NCBI RefSeq assembly: GCF_046000175.1
Contig: NZ_JBEOMB010000049.1
Coordinates: 18,988 to 82,987, forward strand
Reading direction: 5' to 3'
Source: Rhodoplanes sp046000175
GTDB taxonomy: Bacteria; Pseudomonadota; Alphaproteobacteria; Rhizobiales; Xanthobacteraceae
DNA length: 64,000 bases
The notes under the pieces are model-generated. The model was not told the DNA's origin, did no database searches, and saw only the letters and a program-made list of their open reading frames with translations. Made by a program: the position numbers and the translations under genes. This document shows, piece after piece, positions 42,606 to 50,406 of the stretch. Position 1 is the first letter of the stretch. Each line of letters begins with the position of its first letter.

Positions 42606-43357
42606 GGCTTCACCTCCGGCAAACGGTCCGGCAGGTCGATGATGCCGGGCACCAGCTCGCGGCCGGCCTTGCGCTTCTCCTCCCAGCCGCGGCGGTAGTG
42701 CTCGTCCTGTCGACCTACCGCGAGCTTCACCGGCAGCACCTTGATGGCGGCCTCGGTGAGAACGCAGGACTTCTCGCACTTGCCGCAGCCCGTGCAGGCG
42801 TCGGCATGGACGACCGGCTCGAACACGGCGTGCCTGCCGGTGCGGCGGTTGTGGGTCTGCTCCAGCGTGATCGCCTTGTCGATCACGGGGCACACGCGAT
42901 AGCAGACGTCGCAGCGCAGCCCCTGCAGATTGAGGCAGGTGTCGCGCGACACGATCACGGCGACGCCCATGCGGGCCGCCGTGATGTCGACCAGGCTCTT
43001 GTCGAGTGCGCCGGTCGGGCACGCCTTCACGCACGGGATGTCCTCGCACATCTCGCACGGAATGCCGCGCGCCTTGAAGAACGGCGTTCCGCCGGCCGGC
43101 CCGGCGGCGAGATCGGCGAGCTTCAGCGTGTCGTAGGGGCAGGCGCGCACGCACAGCCCGCAGCGCACGCAGGCGGACAGGAACTTCGCCTCGGGCAAGG
43201 CGCCGGGCGGCCGCAGCGCATCGGCCGGCAGCGAGCGCGACTGGCCGGAGAGAACCGCGAGCCCGAGCCCGCACGCGCTCGCGCCCACCGCCGTGCGCAG
43301 GGTGGCCTGCACGAAGCGGCGGCGGGTCGGGGTCTTGCGGTCGGTCTCGGTCGGCAT
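42602..43357 (-). CDS. napG: NapG, periplasmic ferredoxin-type protein
   Basis: A 251-residue Tat-exported protein carrying four [4Fe-4S] clusters that links NapH to NapC or NapB. The twin-arginine signal is TPTRRRFVQATLRTAVG. The cluster motifs are CVRCGLCVRACPYDTL, CEMCEDIPCVKACPTGAL, CLNLQGLRCDVCYRVCP and CTGCGKCEKSCVL. It is coupled to napH by an ATGA overlap and starts 42 bases after napA. Confidence 0.95.
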   Translation of the reverse strand: MPTETDRKTPTRRRFVQATLRTAVGASACGLGLAVLSGQSRSLPADALRPPGALPEAKFLSACVRCGLCVRACPYDTLKLADLAAGPAGGTPFFKARGIPCEMCEDIPCVKACPTGALDKSLVDITAARMGVAVIVSRDTCLNLQGLRCDVCYRVCPVIDKAITLEQTHNRRTGRHAVFEPVVHADACTGCGKCEKSCVLTEAAIKVLPVKLAVGRQDEHYRRGWEEKRKAGRELVPGIIDLPDRLPEVKP

Positions 43358-43399
43358 GACCAGGCTCTGATGCTCACGAACGACGGTGCGGGCGGCCGA

Positions 43400-45919
43400 T
43401 CAGATCGGCACGACCTTGCAGGCCGCCTTCTTGAAGTCGGTCTCCTTCGAGATCGGGCAGGTCGCGTCCAGCGTGAGCTTGTTGACCAGCTGGCCCTCGT
43501 CGAAGAACGGGATGAAGACGAGGCCCGGCGGCATCTTGTTGCGGCCGCGGGTCTCCACCCGCGTGATCACCTCGCCGCGGCGCGTGATCACCTTGACGGA
43601 CTGGCCGCGCCTCAAGCCCCGGCTCTGCGCATCGTCCGGATGCATGAACAGCTGCGCGGTCGGATAGGAGCGGTGCAGCTCGGGCACGCGGCGCGTCATC
43701 GAGCCGGAATGCCAGTGCTCCAGCACGCGGCCGGTGCACAGCCACATGTCGTAATCCTTGTCCGGGCTCTCGGCGGCCGGCTCGTAGGGACAGAAGATGA
43801 TGCGGGCCCGGCCGTCCGGCTTGCCGTAGAACTTCACGCCCTCGCCGGCCTTGACGTAGGGGTCGTAGCCCTCGCGGAAGCGCCACAGCGTCTCCTTGCC
43901 GTCGACCACGGGCCAGCGCAGGCCGCGCGCCTTGTGATAGATGTCGAACGGCGCGAGATCGTGCGCCTTGCCGCGGCCGAAGGCGGCATACTCCTCGAAC
44001 AGCCCCTTCTGGACGTAGAATCCGAACGCCTGGGACTCGTCGTTGTCGAAGCCCTGCTGGGTCTCGGCGAGCGGGAACTTGTTGACGGCGCCGTTGGCGT
44101 AGAGCACGTCGAAGAGCGTCTTGCCGCGCAGCTCCGGCTTCTTGGCGATCAGCTCCTCGGGCCACACCTCCTCGACCTTGAAGTACTTCGAGAACTCGAT
44201 GGTCTGCCAGAGGTCGGAGCGGGCCTCGCCCGGCGCCTTCACCTGCTGGCGCCAGAACTGGCCGCGCCGCTCGGCATTGCCGTAGGCGCCCTCCTTCTCC
44301 ATCCACATCGCGGTCGGGAGAATCAGATCCGCGGCGAGCGCCGTGACGGTCGGGTACGGATCGGAGACGACGACGAAGTTTTCGGGGTTGCGGTAGCCCG
44401 GCAGGCCCTCGCCGCTCATGTTCGGCGCGGTCTGCATGTTGTTGGTGCACTGGACCCAGTAGGCGTTGAGCTTGCCGTCCTTGAGCATCCGGTGCTGCAC
44501 GACGGCGTGATAGCCGATATTGCCCGGGATGGTGCCTTCGGGGAGCTGCCAGATCTTCTCGGCGACGGCGCGGTGCGCCGGGCTGGTCACCACCATGTCG
44601 GCCGGCAGGCGATGCGCGAAGGTGCCGACCTCGCGGGCCGTGCCGCAGGCCGAGGGCTGGCCGGTGAGCGAGAACGGGCCGTTGCCGGGCTCCGAGATCT
44701 TCCCCGTGAGCAGATGGATGTTGTAGACGAGGTTGTTCACCCAGGTGCCGCGAGCGTGCTGGTTGAAGCCCATGGTCCAGTAGGAGACGACCTTCTTCTT
44801 CGGGTCGGCATAGAGCCTGGCGAGCTTGACGAGCTTGTCGGGCTCGACGCCGGAGAGCTTCGCCGTGTAGTCCAGCGTGTATTTCGCCACCTGCTCCTTG
44901 TACTGATCGAACGTGATCTCACGCATGCCGGCCGGATCGATGGCACCGCCCTGCCCCGCCTTGTGCGAGGCGTTCTTGGCCGCCACCTCGCGCGGATCGG
45001 TCGGGCGCAGGCCGTAGCCGATGTCCTCCACGGTGTGGGCGAAGGCGACGTGCTTGCCGACGAAATCCTGGTTCACGGCGCCGTTCTGGATGATCCAGTT
45101 GGCGATGAAGTTGAGGATCGCGAGGTCGCTCTGCGGCACGAAGATCATGCCGTTGTCGGCGAGCTCGAAGCTCCGGTGCTCGAAGGTCGAGAGCACGTGC
45201 ACCTCGCAGCCGTCGTGGGTGAGGCGCCGGTCGGTGAGACGCGACCACAGGATCGGGTGCATCTCGGCCATGTTGGCGCCCCACAGCACGAACCCGTCGG
45301 CGTGCTCGAGGTCGTCGTAGCAGCCCATCGGCTCGTCGATGCCGAAGGTGCGCATGAAGCCGGCGACCGCCGAGGCCATGCAGTGGCGCGCATTGGGATC
45401 GAGATTGTTGGAGCGGAAGCCGGCCTTGTAGAGCTTGGCCGCGGCGTAGCCCTCCCAGATCGTCCACTGGCCCGAGCCGAACATGCCGACCGCGGAGGGG
45501 CCGCTCTTCTTCAGCGCCGCCTTCCACTTCTCGGCCATGATCGTGAAGGCCTGGTCCCAGGTGATCGGCGTGAAGTCGCCGGTCTTGTCGTACTTGCCGT
45601 TGCGCATGCGCAAGAGCGGCCGGGTCAGCCGGTCCTCGCCATACATGATCTTGGAGAGGAAGTAGCCCTTGATGCAGTTGAGGCCGCGATTGACCGGCGC
45701 GTCGGGATCGCCCTGCGTCGCCACGACCTTGCCGCCCTTGACGCCGACCAGCACGCCGCAGCCGGTGCCGCAGAAGCGGCACACGCCCTTGTCCCAGCGG
45801 ATGCCGTCGCCGCGGGCGACCTGCGCGTCCGCCGTCTCGGGGACCGTCACGCCGGCGGCGGCCGCGGCGGCCGCCACGGCGGCCAGCTTCATGGTGTCGC
45901 GTCGCGTCTGCTCGGACAT
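43400..45919 (-). CDS. napA: periplasmic nitrate reductase, catalytic subunit
   Basis: Reduces nitrate to nitrite in the periplasm using a Mo-bis-MGD cofactor and one [4Fe-4S] cluster. The 839-residue protein has a Tat signal (EQTRRDTMKLAAVAAAAAAA), cluster cysteines in VCRFCGTGCGVLV and the distant GLNCIKGYF, and the molybdenum-ligand cysteine in DPNARHCMASAVAG. Length is normal. The ATG at 45919 has GGAGG seven bases upstream and lies two bases after the napD stop. Nap can serve respiration, redox balancing or denitrification; no nitrite reductase gene is in view. Confidence 0.97.
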   Translation of the reverse strand: MSEQTRRDTMKLAAVAAAAAAAGVTVPETADAQVARGDGIRWDKGVCRFCGTGCGVLVGVKGGKVVATQGDPDAPVNRGLNCIKGYFLSKIMYGEDRLTRPLLRMRNGKYDKTGDFTPITWDQAFTIMAEKWKAALKKSGPSAVGMFGSGQWTIWEGYAAAKLYKAGFRSNNLDPNARHCMASAVAGFMRTFGIDEPMGCYDDLEHADGFVLWGANMAEMHPILWSRLTDRRLTHDGCEVHVLSTFEHRSFELADNGMIFVPQSDLAILNFIANWIIQNGAVNQDFVGKHVAFAHTVEDIGYGLRPTDPREVAAKNASHKAGQGGAIDPAGMREITFDQYKEQVAKYTLDYTAKLSGVEPDKLVKLARLYADPKKKVVSYWTMGFNQHARGTWVNNLVYNIHLLTGKISEPGNGPFSLTGQPSACGTAREVGTFAHRLPADMVVTSPAHRAVAEKIWQLPEGTIPGNIGYHAVVQHRMLKDGKLNAYWVQCTNNMQTAPNMSGEGLPGYRNPENFVVVSDPYPTVTALAADLILPTAMWMEKEGAYGNAERRGQFWRQQVKAPGEARSDLWQTIEFSKYFKVEEVWPEELIAKKPELRGKTLFDVLYANGAVNKFPLAETQQGFDNDESQAFGFYVQKGLFEEYAAFGRGKAHDLAPFDIYHKARGLRWPVVDGKETLWRFREGYDPYVKAGEGVKFYGKPDGRARIIFCPYEPAAESPDKDYDMWLCTGRVLEHWHSGSMTRRVPELHRSYPTAQLFMHPDDAQSRGLRRGQSVKVITRRGEVITRVETRGRNKMPPGLVFIPFFDEGQLVNKLTLDATCPISKETDFKKAACKVVPI

Positions 45920-45921
45920 GT

Positions 45922-46218
45922 TCAAGCCTCCATGACGTGCGGAGCCGCAGGGCCGCGGTCCGGATCGAATCCGTGATAGACGAGCGCCGCGGCGACGACT
46001 CCGGGCGTGCGATGGATGGTCTCGAGCCCGGACAGCGCGGTCGCCGTCTCGGTGTCCTCGAGCGTGACGATCAGCCGGCCGCCGTCGAGCACGGCGTGCA
46101 GCTCGCTGCCGGGAATCTCTTCCAGTGCCCGCGCGATCTCGTCCGCGCGCGCCGGCAGAGCGTGGACCAGCACGCCACAGACATTGGTGCCGCGGACACC
46201 CGTGTCGCTCTTCGTCAT
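45922..46218 (-). CDS. napD: NapD chaperone
   Basis: A 98-residue cytoplasmic protein that binds the NapA Tat signal until the cofactor is inserted. It has the NapD ferredoxin-like fold marks: NVCGVLVHALPARADEI, IPGSELHAVLDGGRLIVTLED and IHRTPGVVAAALVYHGFD. The start overlaps the preceding NapF/NapD-hybrid gene by four bases and the stop is two bases before napA, so all three are coupled. Confidence 0.93.
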   Translation of the reverse strand: MTKSDTGVRGTNVCGVLVHALPARADEIARALEEIPGSELHAVLDGGRLIVTLEDTETATALSGLETIHRTPGVVAAALVYHGFDPDRGPAAPHVMEA

Positions 46219-46583
46219 GACGTGACCTCTGGAGAAGCGGCGGCGTCCGCGCGCGCAATGGGCATGTCGGGGGGCAGCACGCTGGCGGTCAGCACGCCCG
46301 GAATCTCGGTCAGCGCCTGCAGGGTCGCGGCGACGACATCGGCCGGGACCTCGGCGATCAGGCGGCCGCGCGTCGGCTCGGAGACGCGAACGCCTTCGAG
46401 CGCGCTCACCGCGTCGCCGACGGCGCCACGGCGGGCGGGCGCCGCCTGGACGAGAATCGCGACGCGCGCGTCCCGTCTCGCGGATCGAGACGACGGCGGG
46501 CCGACGGCGCCGCGTCGCCAGCCACCGGTCAGGAAAAGTCGACGATCCAGGACGGCGGACTCGGAGGACGGAACGGCGGGCAT
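46215..46583 (-). CDS. NapF-like N-terminus joined to a second NapD-like domain
   Basis: A 122-residue protein at the place where napF usually begins a nap operon. The first 30 residues resemble the NapF start (RRLFLTGGWRRGAVGPP, compare the NapF pattern RRxxLTGxWR). NapF's four-cluster ferredoxin part is absent: the protein has no cysteine. Instead residues about 38-105 look like a NapD domain (RVAILVQAAPARRGAVGDAV, GRLIAEVPADVVAATLQAL, IPGVLTASVL). It may be a Tat-signal-binding chaperone with its own RR motif. It overlaps napD by ATGA. ATG at 46583 is chosen; a GTG at 46625 is an alternative. Assignment of both parts is by eye. Confidence 0.72.
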   Translation of the reverse strand: MPAVPSSESAVLDRRLFLTGGWRRGAVGPPSSRSARRDARVAILVQAAPARRGAVGDAVSALEGVRVSEPTRGRLIAEVPADVVAATLQALTEIPGVLTASVLPPDMPIARADAAASPEVTS

Positions 46584-46675
46584 GCAGTGCGACCTCGGCC
46601 GGGCGGAAGGCTGGGCGGGACACACGCGGGGGACGTGGACTGGCGCGGTAGTAGGCGACAGCGCGCAAAAGATCC

Positions 46676-46689
46676 TTGATCCCGGTCAG
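46676..46689 (-). promoter_or_regulatory. possible FNR/FixK box upstream of the nap operon
   Basis: TTGATCCCGGTCAG has one perfect half-site (TTGAT) and one weaker half (GTCAG), centred about 100 bases before the first gene. It lies in a locally AT-rich part of the 338-base gene-free stretch 46584-46921, which holds no believable ORF. Confidence 0.38.
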
Positions 46690-46921
46690 TCATCTTTCCG
46701 ATTCCGGGAAATTGCCCATAACGGCAGCGCATTCAGACTATTATTTAGGCAAACTAGGTCGATGCCCCAGCGGTATCGCGGCGCGCTCGGCGCCGCACAT
46801 ACCGCCCGGTGAGGGACCGATCAGGAAACACCCCGATGTGGCGAAACGCCGCCCGGCACGCGCCGGCGGGCCTCCGTCCGTGTTTCGTAGCCCGTGACAT
46901 CGTCTGCCAGACGGACCCCGG

Positions 46922-49354
46922 CTAGACGCGCTGCAGAACCGCGACGGCGTTCGCGGCGAGCCGCACCGTCAGGGCCCCATGGGCGCTCGCGACCCGGTCG
47001 GCGTTGATCATATCGCCGCCGCCGAACGCGGCCGCGTCGCTGTTCAGCACCTCGCGCCACGCGCCGTCGGTGAGCAGAGGATGCTGGATGCGATAACCGT
47101 CCGCGAAGGCATGATTGCTCAGGCTGGCGACGACGACGAGCTCCTGCCCGGCGTCGGCGCGGCGGAAGGCGAGCACCCGGTTGGCGTCGTGGACGTGCAG
47201 GATGTCGAGCGCGTGCGAGCGCAGCGCCGTCGAGCCCCGGCGCAGCGCGATGACGGCCCGATAGTACCGGAACAGCCGCGCGCCCTCGGCCTCCGCCAAC
47301 GCCTCGAAGTCCTCCCGATGGGCGATGAAGTCGTTATAACGATAGGGTTCGCGCGCCCCGACCTCCTCGCCCATGAAGAACATCGGCGTCGCCGGCCCGA
47401 ACAGCCCGAGGCCCGCGACCACGCGGGTGCGCCCCTCGGCGAACCCCCGCGTCGCGCCGATCAGCGGCGCACCGTTGACGGCCGTGACGATGGTGCGGGC
47501 CGAGAAGACCGTGTGCCCGTTCTCCTTGTAACTCGAGTTGCCGGCTTCGTCGTGCGACTCGTGATAGACGACGTGACCGCGCGCGCTCGCGGTCAGCGTG
47601 CCGGCGAACCATGTCATGTTCAGCGGCCGGTCGTCGCCGTAGCCGGCGAACTTCAGCAGCCGCGCACGCGCCGTGTCGTTGGTCGCGTCGCCGACGAGCT
47701 GATGGTAGAACTCGGCATACCAGGCGGCGTCGAAGCCGAGCCCGCCGGCGGCGGTCGGCTGCGTCACGGCCGGCCAGCCGGAGTGGTCCTCGGCGATCAG
47801 GATTACGTCGGGCCGCACCAGCCGCATCGTGCGGGTCCATTCGCGCAGGAACTTCTGACCGAAGGTCCTGGCGCCGTGCGCCGGACGTCCGTCCGCATGC
47901 AGCTTCGCATAGCCGTGCAGCGAGGTCGTCTGGTCGACCCGGAAGCCGTCGACGTGGAACTCGTCGACCAGCATGGCGGCCGAGGAGATGAACAGCTTCC
48001 TGACGTTCTCCTCCCAGAAGCGCGGCGCCCAGCCGGTCGATTCGTTGTCGATGTAACCGCCCTCCCGGAACGAGTAGTCCGAGGGCCGCCCCTCGTACCA
48101 GTACCAGATGTTGCGCTCGGGCGCGGTCGAGTCGTAGGCCCATTCGGCCCGCTCGGCGTCGGCGATGTAGTGGTTGTAGACGACGTCCATGATCACGGCG
48201 ATGCCGTGGCGGTGGCATTCGCGCACGAACCACTTGAACTGATCACGTCCGCCGCCCGCGTACTCGATCGCGAGGTAGTGCGACGAGCCGTAGCCCCAGC
48301 TCGCCCAGCCTTCGTATTCGGCGAGCGGCATCAGCTCGACCGCGTTGACGCCGAGCCGACGCAGGTAGGGCAGGAACGCCATCGCGTCCGCCAAGGTGCC
48401 GCGCGGGCTCCGGCCGGCGGCGAGCCCGTCGACATGAAGCTCGTAGATGATCAGATCCTCGAGCCGGCGCGGCACCGGATTGTCCGGATCGTGCTCGTCC
48501 TGCCAGAACTCGTCCTCCTTGGTCCACCGGATCTCCGGAAAGGCGGGAGACTCGAACGTCGCCGTGACGTTGCCCGGATCGACGACGACCGAGCAGCTCT
48601 TGGTGCCGTCGAGGCTCTTGCGGCACCCGCACCAGGTCGGACCGCGAGCCGGATCGACATTGCCGCTGCCGATCTGGCAGCGCGAGAACAGGTCGGTGCG
48701 ATAGGCGATCGAGCCGTCGTCGCGGGTGATGCGGTACATGTAGAGCGTGTGGTCGTACCTGTCCCAGACGCCGCCGTCCGGCAGCTCCGCCGCGACCGTC
48801 GTCCAGATGCCGCCGTCGTCGCGATGCATGGGCGTCGCCGTATCGAGGCCGCGCCCGTCGTCGAAGATGTAGCCGCCCTTCTCGTTGTTCGGCCCGGACA
48901 ACGTCGCGCGCACCAGCTCGACATTGCGAGCGTTCGGCGCCCACACGGCGAAGCGCACCCGCGTGCCGTCGTCACCGAGCACCGGATTGGCTCCGAGCCG
49001 GCGACAATGGGTGAGGAAGTAGCGCTCGACCTGGTCGGGTCCGCGCAGCACGAACTCGCGGTGCTGATCGGACGACGACGCGACGCTCTGCTCGGTCGGC
49101 ATCGCCGAGACGGTTCCGGCGATCGTCTCGGTGCTCACGCTCCAGCGCAGCGTCGCGCCCAGCGCGGCGTCGTCGAGCGCGACGGTGGCGCGGAACGCCG
49201 GGCAGCCGTCGTCGGCGACGAAAGGCTCCATCGCCACGCTGGTCCACTGCGCCGAGGGCCGGCCTCGATCGTCCCAGCTTCCGGCGAGCCTGACGTCGCG
49301 CAGCACGATATGGCGGAGCCCGGTGCGATACTCGAAATGGACGGGAATCGGCAT
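46922..49354 (-). CDS. GH13 alpha-glucan enzyme, branching-enzyme/trehalohydrolase-like
   Basis: An 810-residue protein. An N-terminal extension (1-110) precedes a carbohydrate-binding beta domain (about 120-180, RFAVWAPNARNVELV) and a catalytic (beta/alpha)8 domain. Conserved regions are VVYNHY, GFRVDQTTSL (nucleophile Asp near 471), LIAEDHSGW (acid/base Glu near 521) and YHESHDEAGN (third acid near 600). The layout fits GlgB or malto-oligosyltrehalose hydrolase relatives, but the N-terminal part and a cysteine-bearing insert (CGCRKSLDG) are unusual. It is the last gene of a - strand set with EthD, DJ-1/PfpI and AGE-like genes; no glg genes are adjacent. The ATG at 49354 has GGAGG five bases upstream. 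Confidence 0.85.
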   Translation of the reverse strand: MPIPVHFEYRTGLRHIVLRDVRLAGSWDDRGRPSAQWTSVAMEPFVADDGCPAFRATVALDDAALGATLRWSVSTETIAGTVSAMPTEQSVASSSDQHREFVLRGPDQVERYFLTHCRRLGANPVLGDDGTRVRFAVWAPNARNVELVRATLSGPNNEKGGYIFDDGRGLDTATPMHRDDGGIWTTVAAELPDGGVWDRYDHTLYMYRITRDDGSIAYRTDLFSRCQIGSGNVDPARGPTWCGCRKSLDGTKSCSVVVDPGNVTATFESPAFPEIRWTKEDEFWQDEHDPDNPVPRRLEDLIIYELHVDGLAAGRSPRGTLADAMAFLPYLRRLGVNAVELMPLAEYEGWASWGYGSSHYLAIEYAGGGRDQFKWFVRECHRHGIAVIMDVVYNHYIADAERAEWAYDSTAPERNIWYWYEGRPSDYSFREGGYIDNESTGWAPRFWEENVRKLFISSAAMLVDEFHVDGFRVDQTTSLHGYAKLHADGRPAHGARTFGQKFLREWTRTMRLVRPDVILIAEDHSGWPAVTQPTAAGGLGFDAAWYAEFYHQLVGDATNDTARARLLKFAGYGDDRPLNMTWFAGTLTASARGHVVYHESHDEAGNSSYKENGHTVFSARTIVTAVNGAPLIGATRGFAEGRTRVVAGLGLFGPATPMFFMGEEVGAREPYRYNDFIAHREDFEALAEAEGARLFRYYRAVIALRRGSTALRSHALDILHVHDANRVLAFRRADAGQELVVVASLSNHAFADGYRIQHPLLTDGAWREVLNSDAAAFGGGDMINADRVASAHGALTVRLAANAVAVLQRV

Positions 49355-49382
49355 GATGGCCTCCAGTGACATGGCCCCTTCT

Positions 49383-49540
49383 TCCCTCTCCCCGCGCGCG
49401 GGGAGAGGGTGGCTTGGACCGCAGGTCCGAGTCGGGTGAGGGGGCGCTTCCGCAAGGCAGAGACTCGCCGAGACGCCCCCTCACCCGACGTCCGCGCTGA
49501 ACGCGCGAACGTCGACCTCTCCCCGCGCGCGGGGAGAGGT
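49383..49540. repeat. palindromic intergenic repeat, family E (copy 2)
   Basis: Two identical hairpins CCTCTCCCCGCGCGCGGGGA (and GAGG) sit at the ends, with CACCCGAC/GTCGGGTG arms and GCGCTTCCGCAAGGC-type small loops between. It separates the EthD and GH13 genes inside the likely operon. Confidence 0.78.
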
Positions 49541-49553
49541 CGAGACCCTGCCG

Positions 49554-50252
49554 TCAGCGCCGCGGCTCCGGCCCGATGATCCAGTGCTCGCGCACCAGCA
49601 TGCGATGGAGAAAGCGCGGCTCGGCGCAGCGGCGCCAGTCGGCGGCCAGCATCGCGCCCTCGATCGCGGCCTCGGCCGTGCCCACCGCGTCGGCATCGTC
49701 GAACCAGAGCTGCTCGACGCAATCGAGCGGCGCCTCGCCGATCGCGTAGGCGCCGTCGCGCACATGGCCCTGCTGATACCGTCGCAATCCCGGCAGGGCC
49801 GTCGCCAGCGCCGCATGCGGACCGAGCATGTGACTGCGGAAGTCACCGAGCGGCAGACCCTCGCGGCGCTTGGTCAGCACCAGCAGCAGCACCAGTGCCG
49901 CGCCGCGCACCTCCGGCGACCCGGGCAGCAGCAGATGCGCCGTGGTGTCGAGCCCGAGCGTGCGCCAGAACGCGGCCCAGCGCGGCTCGTCGGCGCGCGC
50001 GCCGTCGATGAACTCCGGCGACTGCAGCGAGGCGAGCTGCTCGGTCTCGTTGGCGAGCCATATTTCCGCGACGCCGCTCCACAGGGGCTCGGCCGTGTCG
50101 CCCGGCAGCGTGACGCGGGTGTCGACCTTGTATTTCTTGATCTGCGCGATGCGGCTCGCATAGCGCACCGCGTGCTCCTCGACCCAATAGCGCTGAAACG
50201 CCGCCTCGCTCAGGCCGGGCTTCGGGCTCGCGAAGATGAACTGGTGGATCAT
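49554..50252 (-). CDS. EthD-domain protein, two tandem domains
   Basis: A 232-residue protein with two dimeric alpha/beta-barrel (EthD-like) units. The first has the motif IFASPKPGLSEAAFQRYWVEEHA and the second LLVLTKRREGLPLGDFRSHMLGPHAAL; both end in a YQQGHV- or KYKVDTR-like strand. EthD proteins help oxidative degradation of ethers and other compounds, but many family members have no known reaction. The ATG at 50252 fits the usual IHQFIFAS start. It lies between the GH13 and DJ-1/PfpI genes, both on the same strand, each gap holding a repeat. Confidence 0.82.
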   Translation of the reverse strand: MIHQFIFASPKPGLSEAAFQRYWVEEHAVRYASRIAQIKKYKVDTRVTLPGDTAEPLWSGVAEIWLANETEQLASLQSPEFIDGARADEPRWAAFWRTLGLDTTAHLLLPGSPEVRGAALVLLLVLTKRREGLPLGDFRSHMLGPHAALATALPGLRRYQQGHVRDGAYAIGEAPLDCVEQLWFDDADAVGTAEAAIEGAMLAADWRRCAEPRFLHRMLVREHWIIGPEPRR

Positions 50253-50280
50253 GGGTTACCCGCGAGGCTTCCGCCTTCAC

Positions 50281-50392
50281 TCGTCATGGCCGGGCTCGTC
50301 CCGGCCATCCACGGCTTCTCCCGTTGCCGATATTCGAGCGCGGCCTTCGGCCGCCCGTGGATGCCCGGCACGAGGCCGGGCATGACGGCGGA
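50281..50392. repeat. palindromic intergenic repeat, family D
   Basis: Outer arms GTCATGGCCGGGCTCG and CGAGGCCGGGCATGAC, middle arms CCATCCACGG and CCGTGGATG, with an inner GCGGCCTTCGGCCGC hairpin. A partial relative with CCGGCCTCGTGCCGAGCATC is at 62899-62918. Confidence 0.74.
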
Positions 50393-50406
50393 GAGGACGG
50401 ACCGGC

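Noticed and set aside
42698..45976. 1092-codon open frame on + across napG and napA
   Set aside because: It is antisense to napG and napA, whose cofactor motifs are intact; very high GC leaves long stop-free shadows. The translation is low-complexity and rich in R, H, G, A and L.
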